Source: an uncultured Paraprevotella sp.
Lineage (GTDB): Bacteria; Bacteroidota; Bacteroidia; Bacteroidales; Bacteroidaceae
DNA: 16,614 nucleotides
Reading direction: 5' to 3'
Assembly: GCA_910584955.1 (NCBI GenBank)
Contig: CAJUDC010000047.1
Coordinates: 1-16,614, forward strand
Shown one piece after another: positions 6,870 to 13,808 of this stretch (position 1 is the first letter of the stretch; the number at the start of each line of letters is the position of its first letter). A program made the position numbers and the translations under genes. The notes beneath the pieces were generated by a model that was given only the letters and a program-made list of their open reading frames with translations, had not been told where the DNA came from and made no database searches.

Positions 6870-7442
6870 TCAATGCCCTGTTATTTTATCGGGGTTCTTA
6901 TGGACGAAATCTTTCCAGCTGCTGTATGCCCGTTCGGTTTCGGGACGGCCGGCTTGCAGGAAATGGCAATAAGCGGCCGCCAGGCCGTCGGTGGCGTCCA
7001 TGAAAGGGAGCAGCGATTCGTCGGGAATGGCAAGCAGGCGTTGCAGCATGCCGGCCACCTGTTCCTTGCTGGCCTGACCGTTGCCGGTGATGGCCATCTT
7101 TATTTTCAACGGAGCGTACTCGGTGATGGGTATGTCGCGGTGGATGGCTGCCGCCATGGCCACCCCTTGCGCCCGTCCCAGTTTCAGCATACTCTGTACA
7201 TTCTTGCCGAAGAACGGTGCTTCAATGGCCATCTCGTCGGGCAGATAAGCCTCGATGAGGCCGGTGATGCGCTCGAAGATGCGTCCCAGTTTCAGGTAGT
7301 GGCTTTTGTATTTGCGCAGGTCGATCACCCCCATCGTTATCATCTCGGCGCGCTTGCCCTGCGTGCGCAGTACGCCGTATCCCATGATGGTAGTGCCCGG
7401 GTCGATGCCCAGAATTATTTTTTCCGGTTCAGCCTTCCGCAT
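6870..7442 (-). CDS. ruvC: RuvC, Holliday junction resolvase
   Basis: RuvC cuts Holliday junctions symmetrically with the RuvAB branch-migration motor during recombinational repair. The 190-residue product has the RNase H-like fold signature IILGIDPGTTIMGYGV and all four catalytic acids: D14, E74 (MAIEAPFFGKN), D149 and D152 (MDATDGLAAAYCH). Length is typical. The N-terminus is a few residues longer than in enterobacteria. AAGGA sits about five bases before the ATG at 7442, one of the better ribosome sites in this window. The gene starts 6 bp after the DUF4286 stop. ruvA and ruvB are not in the window. Confidence 0.96.
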   Translation of the reverse strand: MRKAEPEKIILGIDPGTTIMGYGVLRTQGKRAEMITMGVIDLRKYKSHYLKLGRIFERITGLIEAYLPDEMAIEAPFFGKNVQSMLKLGRAQGVAMAAAIHRDIPITEYAPLKIKMAITGNGQASKEQVAGMLQRLLAIPDESLLPFMDATDGLAAAYCHFLQAGRPETERAYSSWKDFVHKNPDKITGH

Positions 7443-7448
7443 CGTTCC

Positions 7449-7760
7449 TTATGATTCTTCAATCACTTCCATCAGTGTGCTGAATCCCACGACCTGCTCT
7501 TTGAATATTTTTTTCATTTCTTCGTTCAGACGGGTCCCCTGCTTGTTGTACCAGTGGTGCAGGCGGGCGGAACTCTCCACGTCGAACTGTAGCGAAAAAC
7601 ATTCGGTGTCGGCCTCACGGTGTGAGAGAATGCGCGACAGGCGCGGTCGGTGAAGAAAACCGAATTCGGCCACCTGTGGCAAATAGAACTGGTGAATCCA
7701 AATAACGAAATTCCGGGCCTCGGCAAAAGGTACCTGATAAGTTGTGTTATAGATCAGCAT
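7449..7760 (-). CDS. DUF4286 family protein
   Basis: A 103-residue cytosolic protein of the DUF4286 family, which I recognise from its opening MLIYNTTYQVP and its habitual place just upstream of ruvC in Bacteroidales. The function is unknown. It has no signal peptide or membrane segment. It reads like a small alpha/beta protein with an FYLPQVAEFGF core and a Leu/Glu-rich C-terminal helix. It is the first gene of the ruvC operon, with a promoter box about 30 bp upstream and only 6 bp between it and ruvC. A link to DNA repair is suggested by position only. Confidence 0.85.
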   Translation of the reverse strand: MLIYNTTYQVPFAEARNFVIWIHQFYLPQVAEFGFLHRPRLSRILSHREADTECFSLQFDVESSARLHHWYNKQGTRLNEEMKKIFKEQVVGFSTLMEVIEES

Positions 7761-7789
7761 AAACTTTTAATTGATTCGGAAAAGTCGTG

Positions 7790-7797
7790 CAAAGGTA
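7790..7797 (-). promoter_or_regulatory. Bacteroidetes -7 promoter box for the DUF4286-ruvC-ABC operon
   Basis: Reads TACCTTTG on the minus strand, matching TAnnTTTG, 30 bp before the DUF4286 ATG. It is divergent from the DUF1573 promoter 73 bp away. Confidence 0.7.
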
Positions 7798-7870
7798 TAA
7801 AAAATAGGTGTAGCGTGCTAATAAATCCTATTTTTTCCAAACATCGCGTGCGTGTCTCGTATTTTAGATG

Positions 7871-7878
7871 TATTTTTG
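7871..7878 (+). promoter_or_regulatory. Bacteroidetes -7 promoter box for the DUF1573-HAD pair
   Basis: TATTTTTG matches TAnnTTTG and lies 27 bp before the ATG at 7906. The leader between box and start is A-rich (AAAGAAAAGGA), as is common for translation initiation in this phylum. Confidence 0.7.
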
Positions 7879-7905
7879 TAATTCATAAAGAAAAGGATTC
7901 CGATT

Positions 7906-8340
7906 ATGAAGAAATTTTTATTGTTTTCCCTGCTTTGTCTGTGTGGGGTAGGGTTGGCTTTCGCGCAGGGTAAAGCCGGAGCCGAGGCCAAGGTGGCCGA
8001 GATCAAGTTTGACAAGCTGATACATAATTTCGGTACATTCTCCGAGGCCGATCCGTTGGTGAAATGCTCGTTTACCTTTACCAATGTCGGTACGGCTCCC
8101 CTCATTATTCATCAAGCCATCGCTTCGTGCGGTTGTACGGTGCCTGTGTACACGAAGACACCGATCAAGCCGGGCGAGAAAGGCAATATCGACGTGACCT
8201 ACAACGGCACCGGTAAGTTTCCCGGTCATTTTAAAAAGTCCATCACCATCCGTTGCAACGGTAAGAAAGAGATGGTCCGTCTGTTTATAGAAGGGGATAT
8301 GACGGCGAAGGATACCGACAAGAAGGAGAAAGCCAAATAA
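7906..8340 (+). CDS. DUF1573 exported protein
   Basis: A 144-residue secreted protein of the DUF1573 family, common in Bacteroidetes and of unknown function. The signal peptide MKKFLLFSLLCLCGVGLAFA is followed by a likely cleavage site near residue 20. The mature part holds a single Ig-like beta-sandwich with the family's hallmarks: IHNFGTF at 39-45, FTFTNVGTAPLIIH at 56-69, SCGCTVP at 74-80 (C75, C77) and the later KPGEKG at 88-93. The Lys-rich C-terminal tail (AKDTDKKEKAK) is low complexity. It probably acts in the periplasm or at the surface. It is followed 2 bp later by the HAD gene, which suggests co-transcription. Confidence 0.92.
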   Translation: MKKFLLFSLLCLCGVGLAFAQGKAGAEAKVAEIKFDKLIHNFGTFSEADPLVKCSFTFTNVGTAPLIIHQAIASCGCTVPVYTKTPIKPGEKGNIDVTYNGTGKFPGHFKKSITIRCNGKKEMVRLFIEGDMTAKDTDKKEKAK

Positions 8341-8342
8341 AT

Positions 8343-9134
8343 ATGTCCGTTAAGGCTGTATTTTTTGATATTGACGGAACGCTGGTTTCGTTTCGTACCC
8401 ATTGCATACCGGCCTCCACTTTGGAGGCCGTTCGCATGCTACGCCGTAGGGGGATTAAGGTGTACATCGCTACGGGGCGGCCTCCGGTTTTTATCGACAA
8501 TCTGGGAGAGCTGGAGTATGACGGCATGATTACCACTACCGGTGCGCATTGCCTGACGCGCGAAGGCACGGTGCTCTGCCATCGCCCTGTTCCTGCCGAA
8601 GATGTGAAGCGGGTGGCGGCCCACCATTTGGCCAAGCCCGAAGACGCTTTCCCGGTTTTCTTTGTGTGCGATGATACCGTGTTCGTTACGAAATATACCG
8701 ATGAGGTACGTCGGGTTTCCGAACTGTTGAACATCCAGCCCCCGCCGGTTCGCCCCGTGGAGCAGGTGCTCGGACGCGATGTGATGCAGATTATCTCGTT
8801 CTTCCCGAAAGAGGAGGAGCGCCGCTATATGACCGAGCTGATGCCGGGGTGCGTTTCCATGCGCTGGCATCCGTCCTTTACCGATGTCATTGCGCGAGGA
8901 GTGAGCAAGAGCGCCGGTATCGACAGCGTGTTGGCGCACGAAGGAATCGCGCTGGCCGATACGATGGCTTTTGGCGACGGCGGCAACGATACGGGCATGT
9001 TGCGGCATGTGGGTTGCGGCATAGCGATGGGCAATGCTTCGGACGAGGTGAAGGCAGTGGCCGATTATGTGACGGATTCGGTAGACGATGACGGAGTGGC
9101 CCGGGCTTTGCGTCGTTTCGGGCTGATCGATTGA
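8343..9134 (+). CDS. Cof-type HAD-IIB phosphatase
   Basis: A 263-residue cytosolic haloacid-dehalogenase phosphatase of the Cof/IIB subfamily, whose members dephosphorylate sugar phosphates, flavin or pyridoxal phosphates. All four motifs are present: motif I FFDIDGT with nucleophile D9 and acid D11, motif II TGRPP with T44, motif III K189, and motif IV GDGGNDTGML with D212 and D216. The alpha/beta cap domain lies between motifs II and III, about residues 85-185. A GGAG site lies about 15 bp upstream, inside the end of the DUF1573 gene, and the start is 2 bp after the DUF1573 stop. The exact substrate cannot be told from sequence. Confidence 0.93.
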   Translation: MSVKAVFFDIDGTLVSFRTHCIPASTLEAVRMLRRRGIKVYIATGRPPVFIDNLGELEYDGMITTTGAHCLTREGTVLCHRPVPAEDVKRVAAHHLAKPEDAFPVFFVCDDTVFVTKYTDEVRRVSELLNIQPPPVRPVEQVLGRDVMQIISFFPKEEERRYMTELMPGCVSMRWHPSFTDVIARGVSKSAGIDSVLAHEGIALADTMAFGDGGNDTGMLRHVGCGIAMGNASDEVKAVADYVTDSVDDDGVARALRRFGLID

Positions 9135-9204
9135 GCGTATCGGGGCGCTCGGAAAGATTTCGGCAGTCGGGCACCGGTAAGGCATTGGCGAAGAATCGAT
9201 TTTA

Positions 9205-9292
9205 AAAAGCTGTACACCTTTTCAAAATAAGGTGTACAGCAAAATTCAAAAAGGTGTACAGCTTTTCCAAAAAGGGTGTACACCTTTCTTGT
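9205..9292. repeat. Four TGTACA-centred repeats at exact 22-bp spacing
   Basis: Four copies of a GCTGTACACCTTTT-like unit occupy four consecutive 22-bp steps: TGTACA begins at 9211, 9233, 9255 and 9277. Unit 1 is in plus orientation, units 2 and 3 are inverted, and unit 4 is a near-palindrome (GGTGTACACC at 9275-9284). Units 1 and 2 make a perfect 12-bp stem (9209-9220 with 9229-9240) with an 8-base loop. Units 3 and 4 make an 11-bp stem (9250-9260 with 9277-9287). The block lies between the convergent HAD and glycosylase genes. On the minus strand, the unit 1-2 hairpin is followed by five T (9208-9204), so it could terminate the glycosylase transcript. The exact phasing goes beyond what a terminator needs. 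Confidence 0.85.
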
Positions 9293-9343
9293 ATGGCACC
9301 CTCTCGCCGACGGTTTATGGTGTGCGCCTCGTGTGTCTGCGGC

Positions 9344-9931
9344 CTAGGGCAGCAGTCCGATTTCCCGCATCATCCGGCGATAGTATTCCGCTTTGGCTTC
9401 CAGTTTCATCGGGTAGGCGCGCGAACTGGAAGGCATACGATAAAGTCGCATGGGGCGGTCGGCGAACAGAAAAGAAGCACTGTCGCCGACTTTGGGTTCG
9501 GCAACGTCGAACTGCATGCGCAGCGTGTCGGTAGCCTTTTGCCCTGTGGTCACAACGGCCCGGCACAGGGGCAATTGTTGCAGGAGTAACGCTACGTCGG
9601 TGGGTTCCACTATTTCCAGAAATTTGTCGGAGGCGTTGTCCTGAAGTCTTCGGACGGCTGTGGCGGTGTCGAACAGGGCGATGCCTGTTCGGTAGAGGAA
9701 GTCCACGATGTCGTTTTTCCGAAACTTCTTGGCCGCTGTGTCCACGAAACGGTTTTTGTCGTTGTAGAACAGTAACCCCATGATACGCCACATGTCGTTG
9801 ATGAAATTGGGGTAGTAGAACTCCATGTTCCACCGTTTTTGTTGCGGTGGAAAACTGCCCAGCATCAGCAGACGGGCCTGAGGGGGCAGAAAAGGTTGCA
9901 GCGGATGCTGCTCCGGTAGAGGTTCGTTCAT
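9344..9931 (-). CDS. Uracil-DNA glycosylase superfamily protein, TDG/Mug-like
   Basis: The product (195 residues from the ATG at 9931) looks like a member of the uracil-DNA glycosylase superfamily nearest the Mug/TDG branch, enzymes that remove uracil or thymine from mismatches in base excision repair. Support is the motif A-like LMLGSFPPQ at 22-30 followed by FYYPNFINDMWRIMG at 38-52, and the motif B-like MPSSSRAYP at 166-174, which resembles the Mug MPSSS loop. No clear catalytic Asn or Asp is seen at the usual motif A position, so activity is uncertain. An in-frame ATG at 9949 would add six residues; I prefer 9931 because the purine-rich AAAGAAAAG directly precedes it and because the shorter form matches how I remember Bacteroides relatives starting. 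It is a single-gene unit with a -7 box upstream at 10023-10030. Confidence 0.83.
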   Translation of the reverse strand: MNEPLPEQHPLQPFLPPQARLLMLGSFPPQQKRWNMEFYYPNFINDMWRIMGLLFYNDKNRFVDTAAKKFRKNDIVDFLYRTGIALFDTATAVRRLQDNASDKFLEIVEPTDVALLLQQLPLCRAVVTTGQKATDTLRMQFDVAEPKVGDSASFLFADRPMRLYRMPSSSRAYPMKLEAKAEYYRRMMREIGLLP

Positions 9932-10022
9932 AGGCTTTTCTTTATGCAATCATCCGTTTCGGGCAGAGGGCCGTGCTCCTTGGGCTACCGTCATCCGACA
10001 GTCCGAGCCGATGGATTTCCGG

Positions 10023-10030
10023 CAAAAGTA
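10023..10030 (-). promoter_or_regulatory. Bacteroidetes -7 promoter box for the glycosylase gene
   Basis: Reads TACTTTTG on the minus strand, matching TAnnTTTG. It gives a leader of roughly 80-90 bases to the start at 9931. Confidence 0.55.
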
Positions 10031-10078
10031 AACCGACAAAATGAAGTATGCAACAACAGGGCTATCCTTCCTCGCAGA

Positions 10079-10096
10079 CGTTAATATATATTAACG
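10079..10096. promoter_or_regulatory. Perfect 18-bp palindrome between divergent promoters
   Basis: The sequence CGTTAATATATATTAACG is its own reverse complement over all 18 bases. It lies 49 bp upstream of the glycosylase -7 box and 56 bp upstream of the DUF2264 -7 box, almost at the midpoint of the divergent intergenic region. That is where an operator for a dimeric regulator could sit. A role is inferred from symmetry and position only. Confidence 0.5.
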
Positions 10097-10151
10097 GAAA
10101 AAGCCCCGGATATTCTGTGCGCCTGCACGGAAGAGTATAGAATATTTTTTT

Positions 10152-10159
10152 TACCTTTG
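10152..10159 (+). promoter_or_regulatory. Bacteroidetes -7 promoter box for the DUF2264 gene
   Basis: TACCTTTG matches TAnnTTTG, 28 bp before the ATG at 10188 and preceded by a T-rich tract. No -33 TTTG is evident at standard spacing. Confidence 0.7.
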
Positions 10160-10187
10160 TTCCGCATAAATCAAATTATTTAATACG

Positions 10188-11501
10188 ATGAAAAAGATAC
10201 TCGTTTTACTTGCCGTACTGGTGTTGGCTCCGCTCGGAGGAATGGCCCGGAAGAAGACACCTGTCAATCCGTTGGGAACCGGACCGGAGGACCGTGCCTA
10301 CTGGTGCAACTTGGCCTACAAAATGGCTGCCCCCGTGCTGAAGAACATGGCCGAGGGCACGTTGCAGAAAAACATGAAACTGGAGTTGAGCCCTACATGG
10401 GACAACCGTAATAAGAAAGTGGCCTACATGGAGTGCTTCGGACGTCTGATGGCCGGAATAGCCCCTTGGCTGACTTTACCCGACGACGATACTCCCGAAG
10501 GATTGCAGCGCAAGCAGCTGCGCGAGTGGGCTTTGAAGGCGTATGCCAATGCTGTGGACCCCGAAAGTCCCGATTATCTGGGATGGGAATGCGGCGGTCA
10601 GACGCTGGTAGACGCCGCCTACGTAGTGGAGAGCCTGTACAGAGGCTACGAGGCCCTGTGGAAACCCCTTGACCAGGTGACGAAAGACCGTTACTTGAAA
10701 GAGTTGAAGGGCCTTCATCGTTACGATCCCCCTTATACGAACTGGTTGCTTTTCGTGTCGATGGAAGAGTGCTTCTCCATGTTTGCGGGAGCTAAGGACT
10801 ATGATTCCTACCGCATTCACATGGGTATGAACAAGGTGGAGGAATGGTACGTGGGCGACGGATGGTATTCCGACGGTCCCTCTTTCGCATTCGACTACTA
10901 TAACTCTTACGTGATTCAGCCCATGTATCTGGAATGCCTGGAGATGATCAAGGCCAAACATCCGCACGACACCTGGCTGTGCCGGCAGAAAGGGGCCGAC
11001 AACGGTGTCGGTAAGCGGTATGGGATGGCGCTCAAGCGGATGCAGAAATACGGTGTCATTCTGGAACGCTTCATCTCGCCCGAAGGCACATTCCCCGTTG
11101 TCGGGCGTTCCATTCCTTATCGAATGGCGGTGTTGCAGCCTTTGGCACAACTGGCGTGGCGCAAGCAATTGCCCAAGGAGCTGACCAACGGACAGGTACG
11201 TGCCGGCATCACGGCCGTGATGAAGCGTATGTTCGAGGGACGTGGCGCCAGCAATTTCACGGAAGACGGTTATCTGACGATCGGTTTTGTGGGAAGTCAC
11301 CCCAATACGGCCGACTGGTACACCAATAACGGAAGTCTGTATATGACTTCGTTGGCTTTCATGCCGCTGGGGCTGCCTGCCGATGACCCGTTCTGGACGG
11401 ATGCGCCGGAAAAATGGACCAGCAAGAAAGCTTGGGAAGGTGATGATTTCCCGAAAGATCATAAATGGGACATCAACCGGCAGATATTATATTGGGAATA
11501 G
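10188..11501 (+). CDS. Exported DUF2264 domain protein
   Basis: A 437-residue protein of the DUF2264 family, a helical-barrel family often found with polysaccharide or uronate degradation genes and thought to include carbohydrate-active enzymes. The role of this copy is unknown. The N-terminus MKKILVLLAVLVLAPLGGMA is a signal peptide, so it acts outside the cytoplasm. The domain fills nearly the whole mature protein. Conserved-looking blocks include the N-terminal MECFGRLMAGIAPWL at 81-95, GLHRYDPPYTNWLLF at 175-189, the acidic aromatic WYVGDGWYSDGPSFAFDYYNSY at 220-241, and GSHPNTADWYTNNGSLY near the C-terminus. Length is typical of a single DUF2264 unit. It is a stand-alone gene with its own promoter and terminator; no susC/susD or sugar-degradation partners are in the window. 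Confidence 0.92.
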   Translation: MKKILVLLAVLVLAPLGGMARKKTPVNPLGTGPEDRAYWCNLAYKMAAPVLKNMAEGTLQKNMKLELSPTWDNRNKKVAYMECFGRLMAGIAPWLTLPDDDTPEGLQRKQLREWALKAYANAVDPESPDYLGWECGGQTLVDAAYVVESLYRGYEALWKPLDQVTKDRYLKELKGLHRYDPPYTNWLLFVSMEECFSMFAGAKDYDSYRIHMGMNKVEEWYVGDGWYSDGPSFAFDYYNSYVIQPMYLECLEMIKAKHPHDTWLCRQKGADNGVGKRYGMALKRMQKYGVILERFISPEGTFPVVGRSIPYRMAVLQPLAQLAWRKQLPKELTNGQVRAGITAVMKRMFEGRGASNFTEDGYLTIGFVGSHPNTADWYTNNGSLYMTSLAFMPLGLPADDPFWTDAPEKWTSKKAWEGDDFPKDHKWDINRQILYWE

Positions 11502-11543
11502 ACAGGTGTAAATCGTAGGATACGCACGGTTACGGTCTGCATG

Positions 11544-11575
11544 AAACGGGTTCTTCTTCGGGAGAGCCCGTTTTT
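11544..11575 (+). terminator. Rho-independent terminator after DUF2264
   Basis: An 11-bp stem (AAACGGGTTCT at 11544-11554 with AGAGCCCGTTT at 11563-11573, one G-U pair) has an 8-base loop and runs into five T at 11571-11575. It lies 42 bp after the stop. On the minus strand there is no T-run after it, so it is directional. Confidence 0.85.
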
Positions 11576-11588
11576 CGTTTCTTCTCTT

Positions 11589-12758
11589 TCACTGGCGGTA
11601 GGCTTTGCGCTTGTGGAAGTTCAAGCCCATGTACAGATTTATTGTACCGAACGTGTTGTTGATGGACAGACGGCTGTGGTGGTAATTGTAATTGTGCAGG
11701 ATAAAGGATAGTCCGCCAAAGTATTTGGTGTTGTTCCATACGAGTGCGGCCCGCACGGTAGTGTTGAAATTAAAGTTGTTCATGTTGAAAATGCGGGAGC
11801 GCTTTTCGCGTTCTTCGTTTTCCAGCTCTTCCAGCCATAGCGATTGGCTTTTGGTCTTTTTATAACCTATGGCAGGCGATACGGACAGGCACAGCAGCCA
11901 GTTTTTTTTGAACACCCAGTTGTAGGCGTAACCTCCGCTCAGACTGTAGTCCATGTAGTTGATTTCGTTGAACATGAAGCTCTTGCTCAACGGGTATTGA
12001 GGATTCTTTTTCAAAGGGTCGGGAAGTTCGTTGTAATCGAACTGCATCAGATGCCGTGTGATGGAAAGCCCCACTTTCCAGGTGCCGCAGCTTTTGCGCT
12101 GTACGGTGCTCTGGGCGAAGGCCGCCGGATAGGAAAAACGTTTGTGGTTGAATATGTAATAGAGGTTGGCTCCCGTCACGCTGAGGCGGATTCCGTTGCA
12201 ACTGTGTCCTTCCACCTCTTTGCCTTCGTCGCCGAATCCCCTTACTTTGTGAATGCGGAAATCATCGCCTGTACGCCGGTAGATCAGGTCGCATCCCAAC
12301 ATGGAGCTGTACAGACTGAGTTCGAATTCCGTACGCTGCGACTTGCGGCCCTTGCCGAAAGATTGCACATCGAACGTATAACCCAGGAAGATCCAGCGCC
12401 ATCCCAGATAAGGGCCCAATTTGTTGGAGGGTTTGGGGGAAAAACGGATGTTTTGGTGCTCCTGGGGACTGGAGAGACTGTACATCTCGTACGCTGTGGT
12501 GTTCTGCATCATAAACGCCCAGTTGTAGTAGTTGGGCGTGATGTATGTCGTATCGATCTCGTCGAAAGCTTTTAGAAAACGGACGAAGATATTGCCGCTG
12601 CTTTTCATTTTCTCGCGGCGCGTCAGTGTGGATACGTCCATGACTGTCGCTCTGTCATGATCCGTCGACAGTGTATCCCTTTCCGAACCGGACACCGTAC
12701 GACAGAAGACGGGCGGTGCGGCAAGTAGAACGGCCAGAAGTACGGGACATTTATACAT
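11589..12758 (-). CDS. DUF4421 family outer-membrane beta-barrel protein
   Basis: A 389-residue protein of the DUF4421 family, found in Bacteroidetes and predicted to form an outer-membrane barrel; function unknown. The N-terminus MYKCPVLLAVLLAAPPVFC is a signal peptide or lipoprotein-like leader. The mature part starts with a polar region, then YITPNYYNWAFMMQNTT, a block I associate with this family. After that come alternating amphipathic strands with aromatic ends (for example LGPYLGWRWIFLGYTFDV and the C-terminal TINLYMGLNFHKRKAY). The start is 2 bp after the oxidoreductase stop, so the two are co-transcribed. The pairing with a cytoplasmic dehydrogenase has no obvious functional explanation. 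A directional terminator for the facing gene lies just beyond its stop. Confidence 0.85.
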   Translation of the reverse strand: MYKCPVLLAVLLAAPPVFCRTVSGSERDTLSTDHDRATVMDVSTLTRREKMKSSGNIFVRFLKAFDEIDTTYITPNYYNWAFMMQNTTAYEMYSLSSPQEHQNIRFSPKPSNKLGPYLGWRWIFLGYTFDVQSFGKGRKSQRTEFELSLYSSMLGCDLIYRRTGDDFRIHKVRGFGDEGKEVEGHSCNGIRLSVTGANLYYIFNHKRFSYPAAFAQSTVQRKSCGTWKVGLSITRHLMQFDYNELPDPLKKNPQYPLSKSFMFNEINYMDYSLSGGYAYNWVFKKNWLLCLSVSPAIGYKKTKSQSLWLEELENEEREKRSRIFNMNNFNFNTTVRAALVWNNTKYFGGLSFILHNYNYHHSRLSINNTFGTINLYMGLNFHKRKAYRQ

Positions 12759-12760
12759 GG

Positions 12761-13750
12761 CTACATCTTCCCCAGAATTTTATCCAATACCCAGTTTACC
12801 GGTGTGGCACTGATACTGTCGCAGGTACATACGGAGCGTTTCTGCAAATGCTCCACTACATTCTGAATCAGCGGCAACTGCACATGCTCGGGATTGGGTA
12901 TGAGGATCTCTTTGCGGCCCTCCCGGGTATGTACGGCGATGGGATCATAGGTGAATGTCGAGAAACAGATCTGCCCTTTGTCGCCGATGATTTCGATGCG
13001 GTCTGTTTTTGCCGATTCGTGGGCCACGAAACACCACGACCCGGAGCCGGGCAGTCCGTCGGGAAACTGAAAGCAGGCGCTGACATTGTCTTCCGTGGCG
13101 TACAGACCGCCCCGGTTCGTGCAATATCCCTGTGCCTTAAGGATCGGACCGAAGATTTCCTGTAACAGATCCAGCTGGTGCGGCGCCAGGTCGTAAAAAT
13201 ATCCTCCTCCGGCAATGTCGCGCTGCACGCGCCACGGCAGGTTGTTGCTGTTGTAATCCAAGTCGCGCGGCGGCACGGCAAAACGTATCTGTATGTTGAG
13301 AACATGCCCGATGACGCCGTCGGCCACCAGTTCCTTGACCTTTTTGAAATAGGGCAGGTAGCGGCGGTAATAGGCCACGAAGCAAGGCACTTTCGTTTGC
13401 ATCGAGATGCGGTTGATGCGTTGGCATTCCTCGTAACTGGCGGCAAGGGGCTTTTCCACGTACACCGGCTTGCCGGCCTTCATGGCCATGATGGCAAAAG
13501 TGGCGTGGGAGGAGGGGGGAGTAGCGATGTATACGGCATTGATCTCAGGGTCGTCGATAAGTTCCTGGGCGTCGGTATACCATTTGGCGATGTGATGACG
13601 TTCGGCATACGAGCGGGCCTTCTCCTTGTTACGGCTCATTACGGCTTCCACGCGCGATCCGGGTACGATACTGAACGCCGGTCCGCTCTTTTTTTCCGTT
13701 ACTTCACCACAGCCGATGAATCCCCATTTAATAAGTGTTTCCTCTGCCAT
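12761..13750 (-). CDS. Gfo/Idh/MocA family NAD(P)-dependent oxidoreductase
   Basis: A 329-residue cytosolic dehydrogenase of the Gfo/Idh/MocA family, which oxidises or reduces sugars, inositols and related compounds using NAD(P). The N-terminal Rossmann fold shows KWGFIGCGEVTE at 8-19, IATPPSSH at 75-82 and the conserved VEKPLA at 98-103, whose lysine K100 is the usual catalytic residue. The C-terminal substrate domain holds GGGYFYDLAPHQLDLL at 181-196 with the conserved histidine H191. There is no signal peptide, unlike the secreted Tat-type members common in this phylum. I chose the ATG at 13750; a GTG two codons earlier is also in frame. The substrate is not evident. It is first in a two-gene unit with the DUF4421 gene 2 bp downstream. 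Confidence 0.93.
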   Translation of the reverse strand: MAEETLIKWGFIGCGEVTEKKSGPAFSIVPGSRVEAVMSRNKEKARSYAERHHIAKWYTDAQELIDDPEINAVYIATPPSSHATFAIMAMKAGKPVYVEKPLAASYEECQRINRISMQTKVPCFVAYYRRYLPYFKKVKELVADGVIGHVLNIQIRFAVPPRDLDYNSNNLPWRVQRDIAGGGYFYDLAPHQLDLLQEIFGPILKAQGYCTNRGGLYATEDNVSACFQFPDGLPGSGSWCFVAHESAKTDRIEIIGDKGQICFSTFTYDPIAVHTREGRKEILIPNPEHVQLPLIQNVVEHLQKRSVCTCDSISATPVNWVLDKILGKM

Positions 13751-13778
13751 CTGCACGATAAAATTTGTTATTGTAATG

Positions 13779-13786
13779 CAAATATA
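13779..13786 (-). promoter_or_regulatory. Bacteroidetes -7 promoter box for the oxidoreductase-DUF4421 unit
   Basis: Reads TATATTTG on the minus strand, matching TAnnTTTG, 28 bp before the ATG at 13750. It forms one arm of an inverted repeat with the plus-strand -7 box. Confidence 0.7.
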
Positions 13787-13800
13787 CTATTTTTATATTG

Positions 13801-13808
13801 TATATTTG
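13801..13808 (+). promoter_or_regulatory. Bacteroidetes -7 promoter box for the membrane protein gene
   Basis: TATATTTG on the plus strand, 31 bp before the ATG at 13840. It is identical in sequence to the divergent minus-strand box, 14 bp away. Confidence 0.7.

Noticed and set aside
9205..9292. The repeat block considered as a CRISPR array or an insertion-sequence end.
   Set aside because: There are no unique spacers between identical direct repeats, units alternate in orientation, and no transposase, cas gene or target-site duplication is nearby.
9232..9589. Short open frames running through the 22-bp repeat block (for example those starting near 9232, 9254 and on the minus strand near 9283).
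   Set aside because: Their similar starts come from the repeated sequence itself. They run into the antisense strand of the glycosylase gene and lack ribosome sites.
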